The notes beneath the pieces are model-generated. The model ran no database searches. It was not told the origin of the DNA and saw only the letters and a list, made by a program, of their open reading frames with translations. This document shows positions 41,455-51,267 of a stretch of 64,000 bases of DNA, one piece after another. Positions within the stretch are counted from its first letter, which is position 1. Every line of letters starts with the position of its first letter. The stretch comes from Bermanella sp049115935 (GTDB taxonomy: Bacteria > Pseudomonadota > Gammaproteobacteria > Pseudomonadales > Oceanobacteraceae), in assembly GCA_049115935.1 (NCBI GenBank), contig JAGDZK010000001.1, positions 1 through 64,000 of the forward strand, written 5' to 3'. The position numbers and the translations under genes were made by a program.

Positions 41455-44355
41455 CTAGTCTTCATACTCTTCAATAGCAGGGCAAGAGCAAATCAGATTA
41501 CGATCCCCGTACACATCATCGATGCGGTTAACGGTTGGCCAGAACTTGTTGGCATATACCGCAGGTACTGGGAAGGCCGCTTGTTCGCGGGTGTAAGGAC
41601 GCTCCCAAACACCTGCAATGTCTTTTACTGTATGCGGTGCATGTTTTAGTGGGTTAGAGTTTGCGTCTAGCTCGCCAGATTTCACAGCATTGATTTCAGC
41701 TTTGATAGACACCATGGCTTCGATGAAGCGATCCAGTTCGGCTTTGCTTTCAGATTCAGTTGGCTCAATCATGAAGGTGCCCGCTACTGGGAAGCTCATG
41801 GTTGGCGCATGGAAACCGTAATCCATTAAACGTTTAGCAATGTCTACTTCAGTAATGCCGGTATCGGCTTTAATTGGGCGAAGATCAACGATACATTCAT
41901 GAGCCACGCGGCCGTTTTGACCAGAGTAAAGAATCGGGTAATGCTCGCCCAATTTCTTCGCTAGGTAGTTACCGTTTAGTAGGGCCATTTGTGTGGCTTG
42001 GCGTAAACCTTTAGCGCCCATCATGTGAATGTACATGTAAGAAATTGGCAAGATAGAAGCCGAGCCATATGGCGCTGCGCTGACGGCACTTTGGCCAATG
42101 GACTCATCATCAATTTCACGCACGGCGTGGTTGGCGATGAAAGGGGCTAGGTGTTTGGCTACACCAATAGGGCCCATACCTGGGCCGCCGCCACCGTGTG
42201 GAATGGCGAAGGTTTTGTGTAGGTTCATGTGGCTGACGTCAGCACCAATGTAACCCGGTGCGGTGATGCCCACTTGTGCGTTTAGGTTGGCACCGTCCAT
42301 GTACACTTGGCCGCCGTTGTCGTGAATCAGTTTACAAATTTCTTTGGCGCCGTCTTCGTAAATACCGTGAGTTGATGGGTAGGTCATCATCAAGCACGAT
42401 AGGCTGTCGCTCAGTTCTTCTGCTTTGGCTTTAAGGTCTGCAAAGTCAACGTTGCCTTGCTCATCACACTTGGTGACCACCACACGCATACCGGCCATTT
42501 GCGCGGATGCTGGGTTAGTACCGTGAGCCGATTGTGGAATCAAACACACATTACGGTGACCTTCACCACGGCTTTCGTGGTAATGCTTAATGGCCATTAG
42601 GCCGGCGTATTCACCTTGTGCACCTGAGTTTGGTTGCATACAAATGGCATCAAAACCTGTGATGTCACGTAACCACGTATCTAGGTTTTTGATCAGTTGC
42701 TCGTAACCTGGGGTTTGTGATTTTGGTGCAAATGGGTGAATGCCACCAATAGTTGGCCAAGTCACTGGAATCATTTCAGCGGTGGCGTTTAGTTTCATGG
42801 TACAGCTGCCAAGGGTGATCATGCTGTGGTTCATGGCAAGGTCTTTGGTTTCAAGACGCTTCATGTAACGCAGCATTTCGTGTTCGGTTTGGTAGCTGTT
42901 GAATACTGGGTGCGTTAAGAATTCGCTGGTGCGTTGTAGGTTCTCAGGAATCGAGCTTTCTACTTCTTCATCTAACATGGCGATGTCGATGTCAGTGCGA
43001 CCTGTGATGACTTGGTATAAGGCTTCAAGGTCAGCGCGGGTGGTGGTTTCACCGATAGAGAAACCTAAAACACCGTCAACGTCTACTTGGCTTTGTGTAC
43101 GCAGGTTAATTTCAGCGGCGTCAGCGCGGGCTAAAATTTCATCTTTGTTTGGTACTTCAAGGGTAAGGGTGTCGAACGCGCTTTGGTTCACAATCACTAG
43201 CCCTTCGATGTCGGCATCGGTAATGGCCGCAGCGATGATTTCTGTCATGCGGTGAATGCGGTTAGCAATACGGATGATGCCTTCACGGCCATGATAGACC
43301 GCATAGAAAGAGGCAAGGTTCGACAGTAACACTTGAGCTGTACAAATGTTCGACGTGGCTTTTTCACGACGGATATGTTGCTCACGGGTTTGTAGTGCCA
43401 TGCGCAATGCGCGGTTACCGCTGGCATCAATGGATACACCAATTAAACGACCAGGAATAGCACGTTTGAATTCGTCTTTGGTGGCAAAGAATGCAGCGTG
43501 TGGGCCACCAAAACCCATAGGTACACCAAAGCGCTGGCTGTTACCAAGGGCAATGTCGGCACCCAGTTCGCCTGGTGATTTTAATAGAGCCAATGCCATC
43601 AGGTCAGTGGCCATGGCCACCATGGCGTTGTTGGCGTGAAGTTGTTCAATGAGTTCAGCAAAGTCATTGATGTTGCCGTCGACGGCTGGGTATTGCAGTA
43701 GGGCACCAAAACACTCAACTTCGGCTGCTGTTTCTACTGGGCCAATGTGCAGCTCCCAACCAAAACCGTCGGCACGGGTTTTTAATACGTCAATGGTTTG
43801 TGGCAAACATAGCTCGTCCACAAAAAATACGTTGGATTTATTTTTGCGCACTTGGCGTTTGATTAAAGCCATGGCTTCGGCAGCGGCGGTGGCTTCATCT
43901 AATAGTGATGCGTTTGCTAGCTCCATGCCGGTTAGGTCGATGATCATTTGCTGGTAGTTTAATAAGGCTTCTAAACGACCTTGGGCAATTTCTGGCTGGT
44001 ATGGGGTGTAAGCTGTGTACCAACCTGGGTTTTCTAACACGTTACGGGTAATAACGTTTGGCAAGCGAGTGTCATGGTAACCCATGCCAATGAAGCTCTT
44101 GTAAACCTTGTTTTGGTCAGCAAGTGCTTTTAGGTTGGCCAGTGCCTCGGCTTCTGGGATGGCGTCGTCCATTTGTAAAAATGGCTCACGCAGAATTGAT
44201 TTAGGTACGATTTGCGCCGTTAGGTCGTCTAAAGACTCAGCACCAACTTCGCTTAACATCGCATTGATGTCCGCTACGTTTAGGCTTAAGTGACGGCCAA
44301 GAAATTCATTGCGGTTTTCAAGTTCGCTTAGACTAGAGTGTGACTGTGTCGCCAT
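41455..44355 (-). CDS. gcvP: Glycine dehydrogenase (decarboxylating), P protein
   Basis: The 966-residue PLP enzyme decarboxylates glycine and passes the aminomethyl group to lipoyl-GcvH. It is the long fused (alpha plus beta) form. The PLP lysine is K714 in LHKTFAIPHGGGGPG, and the N-terminal half includes YTPYQPEIAQGRLEAL. The gene is preceded by a 190-base gap, and its partners gcvT and gcvH lie 4.4 kb away on the same strand, separated by an amino-acid permease and a hybrid kinase. It probably has its own promoter. Identity is secure. Confidence 0.97.
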   Translation of the reverse strand: MATQSHSSLSELENRNEFLGRHLSLNVADINAMLSEVGAESLDDLTAQIVPKSILREPFLQMDDAIPEAEALANLKALADQNKVYKSFIGMGYHDTRLPNVITRNVLENPGWYTAYTPYQPEIAQGRLEALLNYQQMIIDLTGMELANASLLDEATAAAEAMALIKRQVRKNKSNVFFVDELCLPQTIDVLKTRADGFGWELHIGPVETAAEVECFGALLQYPAVDGNINDFAELIEQLHANNAMVAMATDLMALALLKSPGELGADIALGNSQRFGVPMGFGGPHAAFFATKDEFKRAIPGRLIGVSIDASGNRALRMALQTREQHIRREKATSNICTAQVLLSNLASFYAVYHGREGIIRIANRIHRMTEIIAAAITDADIEGLVIVNQSAFDTLTLEVPNKDEILARADAAEINLRTQSQVDVDGVLGFSIGETTTRADLEALYQVITGRTDIDIAMLDEEVESSIPENLQRTSEFLTHPVFNSYQTEHEMLRYMKRLETKDLAMNHSMITLGSCTMKLNATAEMIPVTWPTIGGIHPFAPKSQTPGYEQLIKNLDTWLRDITGFDAICMQPNSGAQGEYAGLMAIKHYHESRGEGHRNVCLIPQSAHGTNPASAQMAGMRVVVTKCDEQGNVDFADLKAKAEELSDSLSCLMMTYPSTHGIYEDGAKEICKLIHDNGGQVYMDGANLNAQVGITAPGYIGADVSHMNLHKTFAIPHGGGGPGMGPIGVAKHLAPFIANHAVREIDDESIGQSAVSAAPYGSASILPISYMYIHMMGAKGLRQATQMALLNGNYLAKKLGEHYPILYSGQNGRVAHECIVDLRPIKADTGITEVDIAKRLMDYGFHAPTMSFPVAGTFMIEPTESESKAELDRFIEAMVSIKAEINAVKSGELDANSNPLKHAPHTVKDIAGVWERPYTREQAAFPVPAVYANKFWPTVNRIDDVYGDRNLICSCPAIEEYED

Positions 44356-44545
44356 GAGTGTGCCTTTTGGTCAGTGTGCTGCCAAGGCTGGGCCGAGGCA
44401 GAAATCAGCTTGAAAATAATTGCGCGGATTGTATCAGTGGGGCTAGGGCTTGTCAGTGGCATTGGTGCCAAATCATGGTGTTTGCGTGCGTTTGCAAAAC
44501 TGGCTCATGTTGGCGTGAATGGCGTGCAATTTTTTAAGCGCTTTT

Positions 44546-45778
44546 TTAATGAGTGGCTATATTTGCACCAGAAAGTAGCTGGTAAAGCTGGATGGCCAAG
44601 AACCCAAAACACATGATTGCGCCTAAATATGGCACCCAAACTTTAACTGGGGCCGCATCTTGTGGGGCAGGGTTTTGTAATAACTTAATAAGAGCCACAT
44701 TCACCAGTAAAAATACGACTAAAATAATGAAGCTAGTGACCTTGGCCAAGGTGGTTAAGTTAAGGTTAGTGGCGAGTAACCAGACAATAAACCCTAATAA
44801 GAGCGTGGCGATATAAGGGGTTTTACGTGTGCTGTGTATGGTTGAAAGCCAAGCGGGAGCCATGCCTTGTTTACCCATGCCATAAAGCACTCGCGAGCCC
44901 ATAATGATTTGCACTAACGCACCGTTGACCACGGCTGCTAGGGAGATCAGGCTGATAAACCAAGCAGCTTGTTCACTGTGCTGTTGCATGATGTCAGCCA
45001 TGGGCGCTTTACTGGCGATCAAGGTTGCAACCGGTAATTGTAAAACCGCCGCTAGAGCAATGGCGTAATAAAAAAGGCTGCTAATGACAATGGCACTGAT
45101 GATGGCTTTAGGCAGGGTTTTGGTGGGGTCTTTTACCTCTTCTGCCATGTTGACCATGTCTTCAAAACCAATAAACGCATAAAAAGCCAAAAACGCCCCT
45201 AGCAAAATACCAAACCAAATGCCGCTGTCATTGATGGGCGGGGTCAGTTCTGGCAAGCGTTCTGGCAGTGTTAAAAATGCAGGGGCACTGAATACTAAAA
45301 TCATCACAAGGCCCACTATGCCCATTACGGTTGTAATGGCGGTGACCATCACCGATTCACTGACGCCCCAAATGGCTAAAAAGGTCATGGCCAAAAGTAA
45401 AATGGTCATGGCCCAAAAATCAGGTATGTCGATAAAAACTTGTAAATAACCCACAAAGCCATTGGTGATGGTCGCCGCGCTGACAATGCCGGTTAAAATC
45501 ACCATCCAACCCACTAGGCTTGATAACTGTTTAATGCCAAAGGCGGCCTGAATATAAACCGCTTCACCTGCACTTTTGGGGTAGCGTGCACTGAGCGCAC
45601 AATAACTGTAACCACTTAAACCAGCTAAAAGAGCGGCGACTAAAAACGAGATAGGCGCATAGATGCCGGCAGTAATGGCCACTTTACCCACTAACACATA
45701 GATGCCAGCCCCTAAAATAGTGCCAAGACCATAAAGGGTGAGCATGGTGTAACCAATGGAGCGTTTCAGTTCAGTCAT
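44546..45778 (-). CDS. APC-family amino-acid permease
   Basis: The 410-residue protein has about 12 membrane spans. Its N-terminal segment GTILGAGIYVLVGKVA (residues 18-33) is the substrate-binding G-x-G-x-x motif of APC transporters, and FYAFIGFEDMVNMAEEVKDP near 200-219 is the conserved TM6 region. It would take up or exchange an amino acid across the inner membrane. Its place between gcvP and gcvH suggests glycine, alanine or serine as candidate substrates, which is inference from position only. Confidence 0.87.
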   Translation of the reverse strand: MTELKRSIGYTMLTLYGLGTILGAGIYVLVGKVAITAGIYAPISFLVAALLAGLSGYSYCALSARYPKSAGEAVYIQAAFGIKQLSSLVGWMVILTGIVSAATITNGFVGYLQVFIDIPDFWAMTILLLAMTFLAIWGVSESVMVTAITTVMGIVGLVMILVFSAPAFLTLPERLPELTPPINDSGIWFGILLGAFLAFYAFIGFEDMVNMAEEVKDPTKTLPKAIISAIVISSLFYYAIALAAVLQLPVATLIASKAPMADIMQQHSEQAAWFISLISLAAVVNGALVQIIMGSRVLYGMGKQGMAPAWLSTIHSTRKTPYIATLLLGFIVWLLATNLNLTTLAKVTSFIILVVFLLVNVALIKLLQNPAPQDAAPVKVWVPYLGAIMCFGFLAIQLYQLLSGANIATH

Positions 45779-45892
45779 ACTGTCAGTGTAATTTGTTAAA
45801 AATCAGTATTGTAAGTTAACAAGTATTCCGCAGCTTGAGGTAGATCATGCAATTGAAAAACAAAACAAAACAAAACAAAAAAGAAAATAAAT

Positions 45893-48589
45893 TTAGTTGG
45901 GCTGAGGGTTGGCCAATAACCAAGACAATAGCACCTGTTCAAGCAAGGTATGCTCGATGGGTTTTGGAATAAAATCGTTCATGCCCGCATTTAAGCATTT
46001 CTCTTGATCACTTTTCATGGTGTTAGCCGTAACCGCTATGATGGGGGTGTGTATATGAATAGAGCCTGCTTTGCCTAAGCGAATTTGCTGGGTGGTTTCA
46101 AAGCCATCCATTCTAGGCATTTGGCAGTCCATTAAAATTAAACAGTAGGGTGATTGGTTGCGAGCATTTAACTGACTTAGGGCATCAATACCATCTTGAG
46201 CAACATGAACTTTGAAGCCGAGCTCTTCAAGTAAATCTGTGGCCACTAATTGATTAATAGGGTTGTCTTCAACCAATAAAATATCAATATTTTTTGACTG
46301 GGCTAAATAATCTTGAATGGTCAGCTGTTGGGCTTTATCTGTAACCTTTAAGCTATTTAGATAATCATGGGTGATAAGTGGATAAGCTTGTTTTAATGCC
46401 TGCCCATTATCACCTATGACGCTTAATGCTAAAAATAAATCGGATGTGTTAACCGGTTTAGAAAAGTGAGCGCTAAAACCGATGTCGGCCATTACCTGAT
46501 TCTCATTCTCCATGACCATTGAGGTCATCATCACTAAATGCATAGGATTAAATCGAGGGTCTTGTTTGAGTTGGCGGCCAAGTTCAATACCGTCCATGTG
46601 GGGCATTTGCATATCTAAAATAGTAATATCAAATAAAGCCAGCCCTTTTAATAGGCGTTTCTCACACATCATTATGGCTTGTTTACCAGAATTGGCTTGA
46701 GTGACTTGAATGCCCCAGTGGGTGAGCTGATCCGCTAGAATGCTTAAGTTTACTGGGTTGTCGTCCACAATTAAAATCTCAAGCTGGCTAACATCAAAGT
46801 TCGGTGCAACAATTTCACCACTATCTGACTTTTCAATTAAAATATTGCCGTAAAACCGACTACCTTGATTGTGTTTACTTTTAAATTGAATATTACCTCC
46901 CATTGCAACGACTAAGCGTTTAACAATAGCAAGGCCTAATCCTGTGCCGCCGTATTTTCGTGTATACGATGCATCTACCTGAGAAAAAGCATCAAATAAG
47001 TTACCTTGATTGTCTTCTGGGATTCCGATGCCTGTATCTTCCACACTGAAATTAAGCTGCCAGTTTTTTTCTGTATAGGGTGTTAGCGAAACGGTCAGCA
47101 CAACGTGGCCTTCGTTTGTAAATTTAATTGCGTTTGCTAATAGATTGGTGAGTAACTGACGGATACGACTGGGGTCACCTTTGACGCGTGTGGTCTCTAT
47201 ATTTATAGTGTCTAAGATCAATTCTAAGTTTTTATTTTCAGCAAGCTGAGCTAGGTTGTCCACCAGTTTTGCAAGTAAATTGTTTAAATCAAAATCTATG
47301 ATTTCTAAATTCAGTTTATTGGCTTCAATTTTAGAAAAATCCAAAATATCATTAATTAAGGCAAGCAAGGACTGTGCGCTTGAAAGGGCAATTGTAATTC
47401 TTTGTTTTTGTAAATGATTTAATGGTGTGTTTTTTAGCAGTCCAAGCATGCCCATAACACCGTTGAGCGGTGTGCGTATTTCATGGCTCATGCTGGCCAG
47501 GAACTCGCCTTTTATTCGAGTGGCTATTTCAGCTTTTTCTTTGGCCTCTATCAGAGCGGATTCTTTATTCTTTTGATCGGTAATATCTTGGTTGGTACCA
47601 ACAATATGACTGGCTTCTTGAAGATGATTGTATTCAATGATTGAATGAACATGAATGTATTTTATAGTGTTACTGCTAGTTATAATCCTGAAAGTGAAAT
47701 CCAAGTTTCTTTTATTTTGAATAGCGTCACTAAATAGATTTAGAACTCTGTTTTTGTCATTAGGATGAAGTTTACTTTCAAATAATTCAAACAGATTAGT
47801 GTCTTCTTGTGGCAAACTTTCGTTAAAAATCTCCCACATCTTTTTATCCCAATGCAGAGTCTGGGTTGATAGGTTGTACTTCCAAATGCCTAAATTCGCA
47901 CTATCTGCTGCCAGTTGCATTCGATGATGTTTGACACCCTCATTGAACATGGTACGACGAATCAGTTTAAGTGTGGGATTGAAGATATATAAATATTCTA
48001 AAACTAAAACTAAAATACCCAATAACCAAATTATCAGTTCGGTTGTTAAGCTGTTGGTTAGATGCTCTTGAGCTTCATTTTCATAGGCACTGACAATGAT
48101 GTTTAAGCGAAACAAAAGGTAGCTGACATTTTCTATATCAAATTGGCTTAATTGCTTATCTTTTAGTTGATCAACATTTTTTGCGTTTAGAATATCCAGC
48201 GCACTTTGCGTGTAATGGATGATTTTTTCATTAAGTGAGGGGTCTCCATTAAAATATAGCGCTTGAATCTCTTCAGAATAATCTAAGGCTATTAGTCCGC
48301 GGTGATTGTTTAGCATGAGATTTGCGGATTCACGAATCAAACTGCGGGTATTCTCTTGAATATTACCCTCGCTTTTGAGCTGTTTAATAAAGGTATTAAC
48401 CCCTAGGGCAATACGCTGGGAGAGCATACGCTGGCGGCCAGCCTGGTTAATAAGGTCGGCATCGTATTCTTGACCTTTAAGCAGGAAGCTCATGGTGATC
48501 ATCGAGGCAGTAGAAATCAGCGCGATGATGCATAGGGCAATAATAATCCTAATGCGTGATCGCTGAATCACTGGGGTTGAGTTTGCCAA
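45893..48589 (-). CDS. Hybrid sensor histidine kinase: PilJ-type sensor, PAS, HisKA, HATPase, two receivers
   Basis: This 898-residue protein has a membrane span (14-34), a periplasmic PilJ/NarX-like domain with AGRQRMLSQRIA near 46-57, a second span near 185-203 and a PAS fold (about 225-340). HisKA follows with H369 in SMSHEIRTPLN, then HATPase (GTGLGLAIVKRL near 552). Two receivers have phospho-acceptors D659 and D821. It has no Hpt domain. The start is an unusual TTG at 48589 with AGG seven bases before; the next ATG would cut the first span. It lies between gcvH and the permease, so the signal could concern amino acids or nitrogen. Confidence 0.9.
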   Translation of the reverse strand: MANSTPVIQRSRIRIIIALCIIALISTASMITMSFLLKGQEYDADLINQAGRQRMLSQRIALGVNTFIKQLKSEGNIQENTRSLIRESANLMLNNHRGLIALDYSEEIQALYFNGDPSLNEKIIHYTQSALDILNAKNVDQLKDKQLSQFDIENVSYLLFRLNIIVSAYENEAQEHLTNSLTTELIIWLLGILVLVLEYLYIFNPTLKLIRRTMFNEGVKHHRMQLAADSANLGIWKYNLSTQTLHWDKKMWEIFNESLPQEDTNLFELFESKLHPNDKNRVLNLFSDAIQNKRNLDFTFRIITSSNTIKYIHVHSIIEYNHLQEASHIVGTNQDITDQKNKESALIEAKEKAEIATRIKGEFLASMSHEIRTPLNGVMGMLGLLKNTPLNHLQKQRITIALSSAQSLLALINDILDFSKIEANKLNLEIIDFDLNNLLAKLVDNLAQLAENKNLELILDTINIETTRVKGDPSRIRQLLTNLLANAIKFTNEGHVVLTVSLTPYTEKNWQLNFSVEDTGIGIPEDNQGNLFDAFSQVDASYTRKYGGTGLGLAIVKRLVVAMGGNIQFKSKHNQGSRFYGNILIEKSDSGEIVAPNFDVSQLEILIVDDNPVNLSILADQLTHWGIQVTQANSGKQAIMMCEKRLLKGLALFDITILDMQMPHMDGIELGRQLKQDPRFNPMHLVMMTSMVMENENQVMADIGFSAHFSKPVNTSDLFLALSVIGDNGQALKQAYPLITHDYLNSLKVTDKAQQLTIQDYLAQSKNIDILLVEDNPINQLVATDLLEELGFKVHVAQDGIDALSQLNARNQSPYCLILMDCQMPRMDGFETTQQIRLGKAGSIHIHTPIIAVTANTMKSDQEKCLNAGMNDFIPKPIEHTLLEQVLLSWLLANPQPN

Positions 48590-48696
48590 AATATGCCTAT
48601 AAAAAGTCCGTTAGCGGCCAAATTGGGCGCATTTACTTAATATTAGACCAATATTATTAAGGCATTAGACAATGGAGGTATAAGGTAGGGGCGAAA

Positions 48697-48722
48697 AAAA
48701 AAGCAGCCTAAGCTGCTTTTTT
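48697..48722 (-). terminator. Terminator of gcvH
   Basis: AAAAAAGCAGC pairs with GCTGCTTTTTT around CTAA (48708-48711). On the minus strand it ends in T residues 11 bases after the gcvH stop. Confidence 0.88.
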
Positions 48723-48733
48723 AAAGGGAATGC

Positions 48734-49117
48734 TTATTCGCATTCGGCGGCATATTGCTCAGCCGTTAGCAGGTCTTCAAGTTCACTTTCTTCAGAAAGT
48801 TTAACCTTGAAGAACCATGCGCCGTCGTATGGCTCGCTGTTGGCTTTTTCTGGCTCGTCAGCTAGTTCTTCATTGATTTCGATGATCTCACCAGAAACCG
48901 GCGCGTAAATATCGCTGGCGGCTTTAACGGACTCAACGACCGCAATAGAGTCATCTTTGTTTACTTCGCTACCGACTTCTGGCAATTCTACGAATACCAC
49001 ATCGCCTAGTTGCTCTTGGGCGAAATCAGTAATACCAACAGTCACAATGCCATTGCCTTCGTCACGGATCCACTCGTGTGACGCGACGTATTTTAGTTCG
49101 GCTGGGATTTGAGCCAT
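48734..49117 (-). CDS. gcvH: Glycine cleavage system H protein
   Basis: The 127-residue lipoyl carrier shuttles the aminomethyl group between GcvP, GcvT and the L protein. The lipoylated lysine is K65 in VESVKAASD, within the family pattern VGSEVNKDDSIAVVESVKA. Length is normal. It lies 107 bases after gcvT on the same strand and has its own terminator, so the gcvTH message ends before the kinase gene. Identity is secure. Confidence 0.97.
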   Translation of the reverse strand: MAQIPAELKYVASHEWIRDEGNGIVTVGITDFAQEQLGDVVFVELPEVGSEVNKDDSIAVVESVKAASDIYAPVSGEIIEINEELADEPEKANSEPYDGAWFFKVKLSEESELEDLLTAEQYAAECE

Positions 49118-49224
49118 GGTGTGTTCCTTAAATGGGTGTTAATTATGGGGCTAGTTTAGCCCGAATAAATTTTTTTAAAAGGGGTTAGCGGGTATCTAAA
49201 CCAGCAAACCCCTTGCTGAATCAA

Positions 49225-50316
49225 TTATTCGTAAACTTTTTTGCCATTACGCACAAAAGGCATATTCACCATACGAACAGGGACAGCCTTACCACGCATA
49301 TCGACGGCACATTCAGTACCGGCATCAACTGGTACGCGGGCCATGGCAATTGAAAGCTGTAAAGTAGGACTGAAAGTACCTGAAGTCACTTCACCTTTTT
49401 TATCGCTGGTGGTAAAAATTACGCTCTGATGACTGCGCATGACGCCGCGAGTCTCAAGCACTAGGCCCACTAGCTTGTATTCGATACCCGCTTCTTTTTC
49501 AGCCAATAGCGCCGCTTTACCGATGAATTCGCGGTCGTCTTTAAGGGCCAGAGTCCAGCCCATACCTGCCTGCCAAGGAGAGATGGTCTCGTCCATGTCG
49601 TTACCGTAAAGATTCATACCGGCTTCAAGACGAAGCGTATCACGGGCACCTAAGCCAGCTGGCTTAACGCCCACTTTAAGTAAGGCATCCCAAAAGGCAG
49701 CGGCTTCGCTTTGTGGAATCATGATCTCTAGGCCATCTTCACCTGTGTAGCCAGTGCGACCGATGAACCAGTCAGCGCAGGGTAAACCTTGGAAAATAGA
49801 GAGTTGCTCAATGATAGCGGCTTGTTCTGGGCTGGCAGCTTGCTTGGCTTTTTCAATGGCTTCAGGGCCTTGTACGGCAATCATGGCCAGTTGTGGGTGC
49901 TCGGTTAATTGCGCGTCAAATTTGGCAATTTGTTGGTTCATCCACGCTAAATCTTTTTCGCGGGTGGCGCAGTTTACAACCACGCGGTAACCGCCAAGGG
50001 CATCTGCACGGTAAACGATTAAATCGTCAATGACGCCACCTTTCTCGTTTAACATGCCGCTGTATAGGGCTTTACCTTCTGCTTTAAGTTTGGCCACATC
50101 GTTGGCTAATAAGTATTGAAGGTAAGCGGTGGCGTCTGTGCCTGTGATGTCCACAACCGTCATGTGGCTTACATCAAACATGCCAGCATCTTCACGTACA
50201 ACATTGTGCTCTTGGATTTGAGAGCCGTAGTGGATCGGCATATCCCAGCCACCAAAGTCGACAATTTTCGCGCCAGCGGCTAAATGTGCATCATATAAAG
50301 CGGTGCGTTGACCCAT
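49225..50316 (-). CDS. gcvT: Aminomethyltransferase, glycine cleavage T protein
   Basis: The 363-residue enzyme transfers the methylene unit from aminomethyl-GcvH to tetrahydrofolate and releases ammonia. It shows LYDAHLAAGAKIVDFGGWDMP near the N terminus, EDAGMFDVSHM (about 40-50), GYTGEDGLEI near 190 and the C-terminal GTFSPTLQLSIAMARVP. ATG 50316 (MGQRTALY) is chosen with AGGA eight bases before; the open frame extends to 50361 but that part is leader. A TATAAT lies at 50365-50360 on the minus strand. The short upstream region leaves no room for a glycine riboswitch. Confidence 0.96.
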   Translation of the reverse strand: MGQRTALYDAHLAAGAKIVDFGGWDMPIHYGSQIQEHNVVREDAGMFDVSHMTVVDITGTDATAYLQYLLANDVAKLKAEGKALYSGMLNEKGGVIDDLIVYRADALGGYRVVVNCATREKDLAWMNQQIAKFDAQLTEHPQLAMIAVQGPEAIEKAKQAASPEQAAIIEQLSIFQGLPCADWFIGRTGYTGEDGLEIMIPQSEAAAFWDALLKVGVKPAGLGARDTLRLEAGMNLYGNDMDETISPWQAGMGWTLALKDDREFIGKAALLAEKEAGIEYKLVGLVLETRGVMRSHQSVIFTTSDKKGEVTSGTFSPTLQLSIAMARVPVDAGTECAVDMRGKAVPVRMVNMPFVRNGKKVYE

Positions 50317-50424
50317 GGATATAATCCTAGTGTTGGTGTGGTTTGAAATAAAAGGCGGCATTATACCTAGGCTTGAGCAAAGGCGAAACGCAGAGTTTTC
50401 ATGGCAAGATGAATGGGGTGCTAA

Positions 50425-51267
50425 TTAAGGGGTAGGAGCCACATTCCAGCGGCCAACTCCACGGTCGATAAATTCTGTGGCTAAGCGGCCAGTGCTTGAC
50501 GCCGAGTTGGTAACATTAAGATTGGTACTGGTTGGCACATTCATAAAGAAGCCTTTGCTGGCGGTTTGGCCTGAACCCCAATTTAATTGGTCTTTTTGAA
50601 ATGATAGGAAGAAATCCGAGGTGCCAGCTGAGCCATCACTGTTACCCACTGTAAGGCTTTGAATGTTGGCAAGAGATACACAGTCAACACCCTCATTACA
50701 TGAGCCAGTACTCTCACCGATATGAGTGGCACGGTTGGTGGTAGTTGTACCACCGGTTCCAGTGAACAAACTTGCAGCATTGCCGTTGATGGTCATACCG
50801 ATATTGCCGCTGAAATTTGTAAAGTCACCTTGCAATACACCCTTAGCGTCTTCAAAACCGATGCGAAAACCCATCATGTTGTTTTTACTGGCGGTTAAAG
50901 TGTTGTCTACAGCCCATTCAAAATAAGGGTTTTCAAATTCAAACGGCACAATGGTATTAGTGGCGGTATCAATGTAACCAAGGGAGATGTTGTTGGCATT
51001 GAAGTCTGTGCCCACATTGACGCCATTATCATAGCCAGCGCCTAGAGTTAGGCTGTCTGCATTGGCTTGAATTTTGACGCTTTGGCCAAATGTGATGCGG
51101 CTGATTTTGTTGTCGTCAACTAAACGAGTGTCCATTTCGATATACGCTTGGCCAACGGTTTGCTCCATTTGAGCATCATCCATTGGTTGCAACTGTGCCG
51201 TGGCGTGATGATTCACAGCAAAAACGCCTGCCAGCAGTAATGTTGTATATGAAAATATCGTATTCAT
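50425..51267 (-). CDS. Exported surface or pilus-associated protein (DUF6160/FilA-like)
   Basis: The 280-residue protein has a signal peptide (1-24) and then LQPMDDAQMEQTVGQA (26-41). This short motif near the mature N terminus recurs in families of gammaproteobacterial exported proteins of the FilA/DUF6160 kind (from memory). The rest is rich in Asn, Gly, Thr and Ser with repeated beta-strand segments, and one Cys pair (GSCNEGVDC) near residue 190 probably forms a disulfide. Its role may be in a surface appendage or outer-membrane layer. It has its own promoter at 51355-51328 and ends 109 bases before gcvT. Confidence 0.6.
   Translation of the reverse strand: MNTIFSYTTLLLAGVFAVNHHATAQLQPMDDAQMEQTVGQAYIEMDTRLVDDNKISRITFGQSVKIQANADSLTLGAGYDNGVNVGTDFNANNISLGYIDTATNTIVPFEFENPYFEWAVDNTLTASKNNMMGFRIGFEDAKGVLQGDFTNFSGNIGMTINGNAASLFTGTGGTTTTNRATHIGESTGSCNEGVDCVSLANIQSLTVGNSDGSAGTSDFFLSFQKDQLNWGSGQTASKGFFMNVPTSTNLNVTNSASSTGRLATEFIDRGVGRWNVAPTP

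Noticed and set aside
42899..44293. Several plus-strand frames opposite gcvP
   Set aside because: They are shadows of the gcvP codons, rich in Ser/Ala without family resemblance.
45861..45880. (CAAAA)4 repeat as a phase-variation switch
   Set aside because: It lies beyond the stop of the hybrid kinase and outside any promoter I can recognise, so slippage would not change a reading frame.
50317..50424. Glycine riboswitch before gcvT
   Set aside because: Only about 100 bases lie between the two genes, and no tandem aptamer-like structure is visible; a TATAAT sits close to the gcvT start.
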